A DNA stretch of 64,000 bases, from NCBI GenBank assembly GCA_016081115.2, contig CM071930.1, forward strand, positions 5,313,419-5,377,418. Direction: 5' to 3'. Below are positions 24,710 to 35,277 of the stretch, in pieces (position 1 is the first letter of the stretch; each line of letters opens with the position of its first letter). Under the pieces are notes generated by a model. The model was given only the letters and a program-made list of their open reading frames with translations. It ran no database searches and had not been told where the DNA came from. The position numbers were made by a program, and so were the translations under genes. The stretch comes from Rehmannia glutinosa (Eukaryota > Streptophyta > Magnoliopsida > Lamiales > Orobanchaceae).

Positions 24710-25175
24710 GGACTTTGGGTTTGTCTAATCGAAATGGACAAAGTCAAATATCCATTCAAGTTTTCCAGTTCAGACAAAAATGGATCTTTCCTTTTGAATT
24801 CGATGACCGGATCAACAACGGATTCACAGAGGAACTTTTCGAGACAAAGAGAAGAATTCTCTAGGAGAACAAGATTCCGACTAGCAAAAAAAAAACCTAC
24901 CTAAATTCTCAGTAACATGGCGCATGTTGGCCGTTGGATCGACCGAATCACAAGCATGCCCCGAACAGAAGGAACCCGGGTTTGGGAAAGGTTTCCGACC
25001 CAAACCCAACCGATAAGACCATACAGCTGGAAAGGATAAGAGCCGAGCTCACCAAACGCGTTATCCTCGGGGACCACGTAAATCAAATTTTTAAAAGATT
25101 CCCCGACAAACATCACATGGGCTGAGTCACACGAAAAGAAAAGAAAAATAGCTGGTGAGGCAATAATGCAGGATA

Positions 25176-25252
25176 TGACGTAAGCAGTGACGTCATAAAT
25201 ATCAACAAGATTTGGAGTCCGCCTTTCAAGTCTGGATTCAAGTCTATAAAAG
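25176..25252 (+). promoter_or_regulatory. Pararetroviral promoter: as-1-like element and TATA box
   Basis: TGACGTAAGCAGTGACGTCA (25176-25195) has two TGACG motifs 12 bp apart, the spacing of the as-1 element bound by TGA-class bZIP factors in the CaMV 35S promoter. TCTATAAAAG at 25243-25252 is a strong TATA box, placing the start of the pregenomic RNA near 25275-25285. Whether it is still active is unknown. Confidence 0.75.
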
Positions 25253-25304
25253 CCGAGAGTTGAAGGAAGCCGAGGACATCGAACATTTTTCTTAGTTTTC
25301 TTAT

Positions 25305-25310
25305 AATAAA
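25305..25310 (+). terminator. Polyadenylation signal near the viral RNA start
   Basis: AATAAA about 25-35 bases downstream of the expected transcription start. Caulimoviridae keep the poly(A) signal shortly after the start site and bypass it on the first pass to make a terminally redundant RNA. Another AATAAA lies at 25438-25443. Confidence 0.5.
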
Positions 25311-26110
25311 GTCTGAGAGAAAAAATTTGTAATATTTTGAGTGTTTTAGTTTTCAAATTTTTATGTATTTTCGAGTGCAAGCCTCATCTATGAGAGGCTA
25401 AACTGGTATTCTCCTCCCAAAAGGAGATTACTAATGTAATAAATATTTCTATAAGTTCTTAATAAAAAGAGGTTTTCTGCTTCAATATGTGTTCATAATG
25501 TTCTATTAATTCATCCCGTTTAAGAATTACTTATACGCCTGGAGTAGGAAACGAAACAAGGTTGTGTTGAACAGTTGCTAAAGAGTTGGATAACTTGCAG
25601 ATCATCTTCCCTGAGGGTTGAAGTTGAACAGTGAGGAGCTATTTGACAAAGGATCTGGGGGCAGTAATTTTCCGACTGGTGGTGTTGTGAGCCATCTCAC
25701 CCGGTGCTGTTTCGGTCAAAGAATGTATGAATTTTAAGGGATTTATTAATTTTACGGAAGGATGTTGGGCCTGATATGGTCGTAATGGACTATTTTCATT
25801 TTCAGTCTAAAGACCCAATTTGTATACGGATTAATACTTGAAATCAGATCTTGATAGAAGTATGTCTTGTTGAGTTTATAGGCTGGAAACCTGACATGAT
25901 CCATTTAAAACCTCTGAATAGAGACTGGATCTAAGTAGGTGCAACAATGCCACGAACAAAACAAGTTACAGAAAATAAGAGTTCTTATTTTTCAAAAAAT
26001 CCGAAAAAACAAATTGATTATGGAGTAAAATTTGATGTTTATTGAATATTGCAATAAATTTATCATTATGTAGTAATTTACCACAATTTAGAGTTTAAAG
26101 GGATAACTAG
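25311..26110 (+). other. Viral leader sequence
   Basis: About 800 bases without a long ORF follow the promoter. Short ORFs occur, such as the ATG at 25947 opening 33 codons (MPRTKQVTENKSSYF). A long structured leader with small uORFs is typical of pararetroviral pregenomic RNA. The junction with the flanking repeat is near 26110 but I cannot place it exactly. Confidence 0.45.
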
Positions 26111-26274
26111 ATCTATTGTTATTAAAGAATAATATCCTAGGGGCAAAATGGTCCAAAGTGTGCAAAGTGTAATTATTTTCATAGTTCAGGGTGCAAAGTG
26201 TTACGAATCAAAGCATAGGTTGTGAAGTGTAAAAAGGGGTAAAGTTGGGGTGGTTAAAAATAATTATCTCTTTT
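26111..26274. mobile_element. Right half of the hairpin MITE split by the pararetrovirus
   Basis: It contains GTGCAAAGTGT and GGGTGCAAAGTG words and ends in an inverted copy of the 18891 terminus. See the left half at 18891-19138. Confidence 0.55.
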
Positions 26275-26357
26275 AATAATTCCAGGCTTACAACTTCATT
26301 ACCTTAACCTTTATTTATCTTGTTCTTGAAACCTCAGACAACTTATGTGGTAGCTAA

Positions 26358-27010
26358 TTGGCAAAATTGATAAATAAGAATACATTCCGACAACATCTAC
26401 CATGCATCCCTCAGGCAACAAAGAAAATAGAGATCAAGGTTGTGGGGGAAAACTTATTTGTGCTGGAGTTCTCAAACCCTATAGATCGGAAGAGGACGCT
26501 ATATGGAGGACCCTGGCATTTCTTTCGGAATTTGATCATATTTCAAGAACTAAATGGAGTCCAAAACCCGAATGTGCTAGATTTCACGAAATGGGAAATG
26601 TGGATTCAATGCTATAATTTACTAGTCGCTTATATGCAGGAGGAAATTATTCGGCGAATTGCAAATAGGATTGGGAAGGTCGTTGAAATAGACAAAGGAG
26701 ATCTTGAAGTATTACTAGGGAGATTTGTTCGTATGAGGTTCAATTGGAAGTGAATAACCTGCTACAAAGTCATATTATTATCTAGGAGGAGGCTACCCAT
26801 GAAGAAATATTCGTACTTCTTTCCTATGAAAAACTACCAGACTTTTGTTACATATGTGGCGTGGTAGGGCACACATGGAAAGAATGTGGAAATGCTAAGA
26901 AAGGGGGTCAAGAAATGGAGTATGGTAACTGGTTACGAGCAAACTTACCAATGGGAATGAACAAACCATACGAAAAAGAAGATGATGGGCGTAGCAACAA
27001 AACTGTAGAG
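26358..27010 (+). pseudogene. LINE ORF1 remnant (DUF4283 and CCHC zinc knuckle)
   Basis: 26358-26753 encodes 131 residues of the DUF4283 type (RTLYGGPWHFFRNLIIFQEL, then RRIANRIGKVVEIDKGDLEV). In the next segment, at about 26840-26890, the reading FCYICGVVGHTWKECG gives a C-x2-C-x4-H-x4-C zinc knuckle. Together these are the ORF1 nucleic-acid-binding protein of plant L1 elements. A frame change separates the two parts. Confidence 0.8.
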
Positions 27011-27559
27011 AATAAAACCCTAGTCAAATGAGGTGTGCATGAGAGGGAATCGAGTCCAGTGTTCAAAGGCGGAATGGAGGATTAGGTCTCTGGGGACCAT
27101 GTCATAGAAATTTTTGAGCCACATAAGCACCTAACTGCATTAGTACTGCTACAAGATACTACTAGTAGGGTTGATGGCGAGAATGGAGAGAATAACAGTG
27201 GAGCTGATTAAAGGAATTGAGACAGTGTGAATATTCAAAAGGCATTTACAGAAGGGAGTAACAATATTCGCGCAGAAGATACTCGACGTGTAACCATATT
27301 TTTAATTCAAGACACATCAGACATGTCCAATGGACGCAACCCAAAAACTTGGAAGCGTCGTGCGAGAGTGAAAAAGAAGGCAACACACTGTCAAGCGAGG
27401 GTTATTCGAAAGTGATGAAAATATGACAGAGAACACAGAAAAGAATAAACGATATCGAGGAAAAGATGGATACCGATTAGAAGATGAGGAAATGAATGAC
27501 ATGGATATCTCTGAATTGGCAGGGCTTGCGATCCAACCCCGCCAAGAACCATGAGTTGT

Positions 27560-28200
27560 ATAATTTTGAATGCTTGAGGGCTTAGGAACCAATGAGCATT
27601 TTGGGAGCTTAGGCGATTAATCACTGATAAGGACCCACAACTCTTGTTTTTGTGTGAAACAAGAATGAGAGCTAATAATTGTAATAGATGGAGAGACTGT
27701 TTGGGCTATGAAAGGTTGTTCATTGTTAACCGTGAAGGAAAAAATACTGGTGATGTTATGGAAGAAACCACTGGTAGTTACAATTTCATCCTACTCAGTG
27801 GGGTATATTGACAGTGTTATACAAGATGGGGAAGAAAGATGGAGATTTACAGGGTTTTATGGGAATCCAAATGCTAGTAAAAGAAAATATTTGTGGGAAT
27901 TAATGTGCAAAGTAGCTTCCATAAAGTAACTTAAGCATCTACCATGACTAATCGGAGGGGATTTTAATGAAATTTGTAGCCAGAACGAAAAGATGGATGG
28001 AAGAAGACATCCAGAATCCCAAATTGATAAGTTTAACAGAGCTATAGAGGAATGTGAATTGCGCAAAATATACGAAGAAGATGATGGGTTTACGTGGATA
28101 AATAAAAGAGAAATCATCTTTGAGAAACTTGATTGATTTTTAAGTACCCTACAATGGAGACTCCTATTTCCGGTAGCCAACATGAAAACATTGGAGTATT
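27560..28200 (+). pseudogene. LINE endonuclease (EEP-type) remnant
   Basis: Broken frames contain an N-terminal stretch like LRGLRN near 27570, a GFYGNPNASKRKYLWEL segment (about 27850-27900) and GGDFNEICSQNEKMDGRR near 27955-28010. The GDFN box is the catalytic signature of the AP-endonuclease-like domain of L1 elements. Confidence 0.7.
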
Positions 28201-28849
28201 ATTCATCTGATCACAGGGTCGTGATGGTAAGTTAGCAGCGAGATGGTCACAACAACGCGAAAGGAAGATCCCAACAGGGAAGGCAATTTAAGTTTGAAAA
28301 ATTTTGGAATGTCAAATCTGATCGCAATGCAGTAGTTGAAAGGGGATGGAATAAGGAAGGAAGTGGTGCCACTCTAACAAAAAAAATAAAAAAATTGCAA
28401 AAACAAGTTAAAGGCTTGGGCAAACATTAAATTTCACCACCTACCCAGGCACATCAAGAGAGAAATGGATAAGCTCAACGAGTTGACACTCCCACAACTG
28501 GAGACAATCATATGATGACATTGCAAGATTGGAAAACTCGATCGAGAAACTTACATCTCATGAGGAGATGTTTTGGAAACAAAGAAGCAGGAATAACTAG
28601 TTAAAACATGAGAATAAGAACACTCCATCCTTCCATGCACAAACATCTCACAGACGACAGGCGAACACAACCAGAGGTTTGGCGTCCAAACAAGGTGATC
28701 TCCTTACTAGTATGCGGTAATGGGAGAAATAATAGTTAATTACTTTACTGAGATATTCACTTCAAACAATCCCACAACCGATGATATGATTCGGTTATGC
28801 AATATATGGATCCAAAGGTTGACGAGGAAAAGAATAACATACTGTGCAA

Positions 28850-29409
28850 ACTGTTCGATTCTAAAGAGGTGAAGAAAGCATTATTTGATAGGTATCCAGA
28901 TAAAGCGTCGAGTCCAGATGGTTTGCCCGCACAATTTTTCTAGAGATATTGGACCACTGTTAGGAAGGATATAACGGCCGAGTTATTTAAAATTTTAAAT
29001 TGCAATGGTGATCTCAGTAAGTGGAACGCATCGAATATCACCTTGATTCCTAAGGTTGCTAACCCAGTTCTTGTTAAAGAGTTCTGGACAATAAGCATAT
29101 GTTATGTGTTTTACAAAACTATAGCAAAGTCTATAACGAATAGATTAAGGTTGGTGTTGCACGATATTATGGACAAATTTCAGAGTACATTCATTCTAGG
29201 TCGACTGATTACGAATAATGTCATTTTTGGGTATGAAAGAATTCATTCGATTCGAAATCATCGGGGAAGTAACAAGAGATACAAAACATTGAAACTAGAT
29301 GTTAGTAAAGCGTATGACAGGTGGAATAGAGTTTCCTTGAAGCTACAATGAGAAAGCTAGGGTTCGATGCGAAATGGATTGAGCTAATCTTGAAGTGTGT
29401 TAAAACAAT
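28850..29409 (+). pseudogene. LINE reverse transcriptase, N-terminal part
   Basis: Readable segments include KASSPDGLPAQFF (about 28905-28940), NASNITLIPKVANP (about 29027-29065) and, at 29043-29351, KTLKLDVSKAYDR, the first catalytic aspartate motif. The reading stops being LINE-like at 29410, exactly at the CACTA terminus. Confidence 0.8.
29407..29409. other. Target-site duplication of CACTA (left copy, AAT)
   Basis: AAT directly before CACTATAAC. The second copy is at 46029-46031, directly after TTGTAGTG. Confidence 0.8.
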
Positions 29410-29737
29410 CACTATAACAAAACTGGTAATAGACATCATCTAAAAGATATCAGTTTCCAGTTTTTTGTGATGTCTTTTAGTATTTAGCATCATTGTTTAA
29501 ATGGCGATGTGTATGGCTACATTTTTCTGCTATTAAACATCATTTTTTTGAACAGATGTCTTTAGCCACTCCATTCTTGGTTTATAACATCGGTCTTTAC
29601 ATTGGTTTTTTTATAACTGATGTCAATCTTATTCTTATTTTTATTCCTCTAAAAAAATTATAAATAATTACTTGTTTCCCAAAATTTCGATTCAACCTTA
29701 TTCTCCCACACTTAGAATTTGGAAGAAACAAAAAAAA

Positions 29738-30401
29738 ATGGTTTCTTCTCTCATTTCTACTCAATCAACCCTAATCCTTTGCAGTTCAATCAATTCTCTT
29801 TCTATTAATCGTCGCACCGCCTCTTTCTCACTCCCCTCAGCCCATACTCCCCTTCGCCCACCTCTCTCAAAATATAAACTCCTCCCATTTTCCCCAATCT
29901 CAAACCCTTGAAATCAAGAATTTCAGCTTCTATTTCCACTGCCCTAAAAAACCTCGTAATCGAGTTGTTGAAGAACCCAAACCTGTTTCAGGATTTGCTC
30001 TCGGGTTCAACACGGATGGTCACCACCCTCATGGTTATCGCCATAACTGCCTCGAAATTCTTTGCCCATGGATATTTAGCTTGGCTGTGCAACTGAAGGA
30101 TCCTCTATTTTATACCGCTAGCCCGGCTTTCTTCGCCGCAGTGAAAGATGTCCCGACGGGTTCGTTCAACATGCCATTCACAGTGATGGCGGCGAGGATG
30201 GTGAAATGGCTAGACTATGGTTCTATTGAGTTGTTTTTCGAATATTTCATGGGAAAACAACCTTTGTCCGCAATTAGGGATTTGTGTGATCCATATTTGA
30301 ACCTGTTTAGGAATATAATTCCTCCAATTTTTGATACGTTGGGTGTCAGTCCCTTTTTGGCTTTTGCTGTTTTGGGAACGTTGGGTTCAATTTCTGAATA
30401 G
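29738..30401 (+). pseudogene. Captured YGGT-family (YlmG-like, plastid) gene fragment
   Basis: Three overlapping frames give one protein-like region. 29738-29911 is a Ser/Leu-rich transit-peptide-like N-terminus (MVSSLISTQSTLILCSSINS). 29908-30096 is a middle part (ALKNLVIELLKNPNLFQDLL). 30081-30401 ends in SAIRDLCDPYLNLFRNIIPP followed by FDTLGVSPFLAFAVLG. The DPYLN-x-FR-x-IIPP signature and the trailing hydrophobic segment are those of YGGT proteins (YlmG homologues of chloroplasts, implicated in nucleoid partitioning or membrane organisation). Two frame changes make it non-functional. It lies inside the CACTA ends, so it is most simply a transduplicated host gene piece. Confidence 0.65.
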
Positions 30402-30503
30402 TAGCATGCAAGCTTATTGAGTCGGTCGATTGGATTGATTGGCATCCCCTCATCCCGCATTCACCCTCTTGATGTTGTCCCATTTAAATTAAGACCCGTG
30501 AGA

Positions 30504-30508
30504 AAAAT
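30504..30508. other. Target-site duplication of the gypsy element (left, AAAAT)
   Basis: AAAAT before TGTTCGCC. The matching copy is at 43364-43368, after CGTCTATCA. Confidence 0.6.
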
Positions 30509-31103
30509 TGTTCGCCTATATTTTGAGCTTAAACAATCATTGGCCATGCCTTATTCATCAACAATTCATCCTAAATCTCCTCAATTACACAAGCCCACAA
30601 GGTGTTTGATAATTTGCCTCAAAGAATAATTCACATAATTCATAGCAAAAATATCAAAATAAGCACCGATAATGATCCCTAATACATAATTAACAACGAA
30701 TTCACAAGGAGAAACGGTGTTCTTACCAGAATTCTCTAAGTTAAACTCGAAGTAGATGACTTGAACCCTAGGTGCTTTTGCTCACAATTCTTCAAGCAAA
30801 TTCAATTCAATGTAAAGTGAAGTGCAATTGTGATGGGGAGGGATTAAAAGGACGAATTTGAGTAGAATTTGCAAGAAATTTCAAGGCAATGAAGTTGGGG
30901 TAGTGGGCGCGATTTGTGGGAGTTTTGGGAGAAGAAGACAGTTTAAAAACTGTCATATTTAAGCCTCTTCTACAGGCGCACGGGTGGTGCGTCACCAAGC
31001 ACGGCTACCCGTGCCACCCCGGCAAATTCCTCTACTCTTCTGTAGGGGCGCACGGGTGGTGTGCCAACGCACGGCTACCTGTGTGCAAGACTGTCTGACA
31101 ATT
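30509..31103 (-). repeat. Presumed 3' LTR of the gypsy element (divergent)
   Basis: It shares the terminus TGTTCGCCTATATTTT with the 5' LTR (34102 on) and also carries GC-rich dyads (GCGCACGGGTGGTGCG with CTACCCGTG partners) at 30974-31016 and 31048-31089, as the 5' LTR does. The sequence between is different. A TGTCAGACAG start (minus strand, 31103) is possible but unproven. Confidence 0.4.
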
Positions 31104-31318
31104 TAGGTATTTTTCTTTTTAATAAAAACACACAAAAATGCAACAAAAACACACAAATCACACTCATTAACAAAAACTCTCATATCAAAGCACTCAAATC
31201 ACACAAATTTTTGAAACTACACACACACAAAAAAAAATTGAATTCACACGAAAAACCGTTGGGTTGCCTCCCAACAAGCGCTATATTTAACGTCTTTAGC
31301 TTGACGCCTTTAATTCGA

Positions 31319-32257
31319 TTATGATCTTTGCGAAATGAGGCTTGTCACCTCATCGTGCAGTTTTCCATGCCAATCCCGCTCACTTGGATTTACACCTCCC
31401 TTGATCATTACTAAAGGAGGTTTTCCATGTTTGTCAACTATCCATGTGTTCTCCTCTTCATCGTGCGAATGGTACGTGCACGCTCTTGGTTCAACATCAT
31501 GCTTTTTGTGCCTTTTCTTCTTCTTCATTGATAATCCATGCATATTATCTTTAGAATGCACACAATTATTCAAGCTATTAGCTTGAGTACAGGAATTAGC
31601 AATTGTTGTTGTTTTACAACCATTAAAATCATCATGTCTTTTCACATTCCGAAAAATGGAAAATGAAATACGCTCATCATCAACTTGTAATGTAAGCTCC
31701 TTTCTTCACATCTATTAGTCTTCCGCGGTTGCCAAAAATGGACGCCCAAGTATAAGAGGTGTCACAATCCTCATTCATATCCAAAGACTAGAAAATCTAC
31801 GGGAATATGAATCTATCGACTTTTATGAACACATCTTCTAGTATCCCCGTTGGATGTACGAGTGATCTATCCGCGAGTTGTAGGGTGACAGTGGATGGTC
31901 TTACTTCTACGAGTCCAAGCTTTCGAGAATGGACAAATGCGGCATCAAATTGATACTAGATCCTAGATCACAAAGTACATTGTCAAAGAAAATATCGCCT
32001 ATTATACAAGGAATAATGAAACTCCCCTTGATCTTTCAACTTTTGGTATTTTCCTTTGTATGAGTGCGCTACATTCTTCCGTCAGTTGACAATCCCATTC
32101 CCGCCCATTTGTTCTTGTTGGACATCGCTTCCCTAAAAACTTTGCATAATTTGGCATATGTTTCACCCGTCTTACGCAAAAGGAACATTAATGTGCAATT
32201 TTTAAACATGCCCACAAATTTAGCAAATTGATTATTCAGATTAGTCTTGTGAAACAT
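31319..32257 (-). pseudogene. gypsy protease/Gag-Pol remnant
   Basis: In coding order, 32069-32257 reads NNQFAKFVGMFKNC, an Athila/Tat-type Gag-Pol linker. Around 31650-31920 there are broken readings of a retropepsin-like region (LQLADRS, then a gap, IDVKKG). 31319-31645 is a Lys/His-rich tail (KKKKRHKKHD) in the last ORF. A stop at about 31821 and frame changes interrupt it. RT should follow but the sequence passes directly to the 3' noncoding region. Confidence 0.6.
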
Positions 32258-32979
32258 TCGGGAAAGGGAAGAGGAATATTATATTTCAAAGAAATTAGAG
32301 TTAGGATACGATTCACGTTTCTTGCCTCTTTTTGTTTATCTATTTGTTGCTCGCCTTCCTCCTTTAACGCTCATATTGCCTTGAGCGTCGTTTCGTCATT
32401 TCCTGAATTTGAATGGTAGGCTCGGCAACACACACGACCTGGTCGTGCATTGATACACGAGTCGTGCGTGATTCTCGACGTCACACCAATATCGGCATTT
32501 TCGGACTCTTCATTCTCTTTTCCACCCCACACATGGATAACATTGCAATGTTCCCTCGGGTTGACCTCCGTGTTGCTTGGAAATTGACCCTTTGATGTTG
32601 ACTCCCCACAATTGCAGCCAATTGACCCATTTGAGTTTCCGTTTCTTTATTGAGCTTGTCACTTGTTGTTCTAACTTATCCATCCTAAGGTTTTGCTTAT
32701 CGAGGCGCTCCTCGTGTCATTCATGAAAGCATTAGATTGATTTATGAAGGAGGTGAGTGTATCTTCCAACGACGATTTGCCTCCTCCATTACCGCCTCCA
32801 CTTGAAGCATTAAATCCCTATGAGGTTGTAACACATTCTTTTTGTATTTGCATAGGAAAAATTTTCATGATTTCTCAACCCTGGATGGTAGTGCGTTGGG
32901 TTTGAATTATTCCTAAATTGCTGAAATTCCTAAGTTATTCACATAATTTACCTCTTCCATCGGATATAGAAGAGCTTCA

Positions 32980-33890
32980 CTACCCGTGCTCGTGCCCGCT
33001 TCGGCCCCCCTTCGAAATACACTCAATTGAGTTGTCAAAGCCGCTACTTGTGCCGACAATGTTTTGATAGGGTCCAATCGAGATTTCACTACTCGTTGTA
33101 CATTGGATCTTTCGGATGGCCATTGGTAAATCGCTCATGGCCATTTTCTCAAGAAGATTTAAGGCATCTTGTGGAAACCTTGCCAACAATGCTCCTCCCG
33201 CTGCGGCATCAACAAAGGCCCTCGTTTGCCCCATTAAACCATTGTAAAAGAAACATAATCATGATCCTCCTCCGGAAAAGCGTGTTGTGGACATTTTCTT
33301 AACAAATCCCTAAATCTTTCCCAAGCCTCGTACAAAGGCTCGGAATCAAATTGTCGGAATTGAGTGATCTCACTTTTGAGCTGCAAAGTTTTGCTTGGTG
33401 GAAAGAATTTAAACAAAAACTTTTGGCTCAAATCGTCCCCATGTGCTCACACTTCCTCAAGCGTCAAAGTACTAAACCAATTTCTCGCCTTATCCCGTAA
33501 AGAGAATGGGAATAGGCGCAATCTTATGGCGTCATCCGAGACTCCGTTCATTTTGATCGTATTGCATATTTGGATAAAATGCGCAAGGTGAGAGTTAGGA
33601 TCTTCGATTTGCAAACCCCCAAATCGATTCTGTTGCACCATATTGATTAGTGCTTTTGAGCTCGAAGTTGTTGGCATTGATAGGAATATGGGCAATACCA
33701 CCGTAATTACGATTCGTTTGTGGTCGAAAGTAATCACGAATGGCTTCTTTGTTGAACTCGGTATCGAACTCGTTTCCACCATTGTTTGGCGGTATTGGTA
33801 ACTCATTCAAATCCCCATTATCGGATTGTGTTGTCTTTCACCCCTAGCTAGTGGTAGACCGATTTTCCTCGCGAAAGCCTCAACTTCCTC
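32980..33890 (-). pseudogene. gypsy Gag (Retrotrans_gag) remnant
   Basis: Coding order runs from the right. 33595-33810 and 33447-33806 give the N-terminus (NGVSDDAIRLRLFPFSLRDK, then ARNWFSTL). 33234-33431 continues (PLYEAWERFRDLLRKCPQH). 32980-33234 follows (GQTRAFVDAAAGGALLARFP). This is the Retrotrans_gag domain of the Athila/Tat lineage of Ty3/gypsy elements. Frames change between the pieces. Confidence 0.8.
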
Positions 33891-34077
33891 CGGTATGAGC
33901 GGTATTAAGTCCCCCGCCTAGAGCGCGTGTTCATACACTACCTGACCAAACTAAAAGAAACAAGTCAAATAATGTGGAATTAAAGTCACACCAAAACAAA
34001 ATAAATAATACAAAAAAAAAATTCTAAATTAAGAATAATTCTATCTATCGCAATATTAGCACCAAAAATTGTATTAG

Positions 34078-34095
34078 TCCCCGGCAACGGCGCCA
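34078..34095 (-). other. Primer-binding site of the gypsy element (tRNA-Asp type)
   Basis: In minus orientation TGGCGCCGTTGCCGGGGA follows the 5' LTR after a 6-base spacer. This is the usual tRNA-Asp-type primer site of Athila/Tat elements. Confidence 0.8.
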
Positions 34096-34101
34096 AAAAC
34101 T

Positions 34102-35277
34102 TGTTCGCCTATATTTTTAGCTTCACCGCAAGTGTACGGTGTACGTTATCGAATAGGGTAGCAAGGTCGTATCCACGGAGACTAATAAATTTATATGCTA
34201 AGTATGGACCCAAGATAGTCTTATTTTTATCTAGACGATCAAAATTTGATGACTGTTGTTTTGAGATTAAGGCAATTTAAATTACTAAAACACAAGAAAA
34301 AGATAGCACAAATGAAAGAAGTATCAAGATGATATAATGGATTTCCGAGTTAAGGTTTCGATTAATAATCCTCTTGTTGTCCGGTTTAATCAAGCCACGT
34401 TATTATCAATATTCCTATAAGACGATCACAAAGCTATTTTATCCTCCCTCTCGAGATGCATATAAAACGTAGATTGAAATACTTATGCTAGCATCTCTAC
34501 TCAACATAAAGCATTCAACTCCCGAAAGCACAAAAGATCAAATATCCTCACAAATATTTACAAACCTCTCGATTCATGCAAATATTTGTGTCGAGTATTC
34601 AAGATCTAATATTGAAACTCATCTCTCGAATTATGAATCAATATATCAAACAAGTTAAATCATTGATCAAGTGATAAAACAAGAATAAGCTCAAAATACT
34701 CAAATAGGCTTCAAGATAATAACTTCAACTAAGATTAAAACATCCAACAAGAGTTCATTAATCTACTTCCAAAACCCTAAATCTCAAGAGTTTAGCTACA
34801 CATGATTAAACAACTTATACACAAAGTGTTCAAAGTCATTACAAATGAAAATAAAAGATTGAAACTAAAAGAGAAGCAAGAAAACTTAGGAACGTCGACA
34901 ATCTCTCGATATATCTCCGTTCTTCAAGCTCCGATGCAACCCGATTGTCTCCTTGATGTCTCCTTCCAAGAGTTGACACTTGTCTTGTGTTGTAGATCCC
35001 AAAAATTCGAAATCTCCTTGTGTGCGCCCCAAAAGCCTTTTATACTTCCCATCATGTTTAGGGCTTAATGTCAGACATGGGATTCAGCCAAATACAGACG
35101 CACGGGAGGTGCGCCACGCACGGGTTACCCGTGCGCCACCTCTTTGGAATAACCCAACTCTCTCGTAGGCGCACGGGTGGTGCGTCGAGCACGCCTACCC
35201 GTGCGCCACTCCTGAAATAATCGACCTCTGCGGGCGCACGGGTGGTGCGCCCATGCATGGGCTACCCGTGCGCCATG
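34102..35277 (-). repeat. 5' LTR of the gypsy element, part 1 (interrupted)
   Basis: It begins TGTTCGCCTATATTTT next to the PBS. In minus orientation a TATA box (TATAAAAG) lies at 35037-35044. GC-rich dyads (GCGCACGGG...CCCGTGCGCC) lie at about 35097-35142, 35167-35210 and 35232-35275. It is broken at 35278 by the next LTR element and resumes at 43029. Confidence 0.7.
35273..35277. other. Target-site duplication (CCATG) of the pol-less LTR element
   Basis: CCATG at 35273-35277 and again at 43024-43028, directly flanking the LTR pair. Confidence 0.9.

Larger units (their letters stand above)
19139..26110 (+). mobile_element. Endogenous pararetrovirus (Caulimoviridae), near-complete, defective
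   Basis: About 7 kb of one strand carries, in order: a tRNA-Met primer-binding site, a small leader ORF, a capsid-like region with a CCHC knuckle, a 30K-type movement-protein region, RT with YIDD, RNase H, a further ORF where other genera have the transactivator, a promoter with TATA box, and a leader. There are no LTRs and no integrase, as expected of a pararetrovirus. Every ORF is broken by stops or frameshifts, so this copy is dead. Capsid before movement protein is the order I associate with cavemovirus- or solendovirus-like genomes, but small ORFs ahead of the capsid resemble badnavirus layout; the genus is unresolved. The right border is approximate. Confidence 0.85.
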
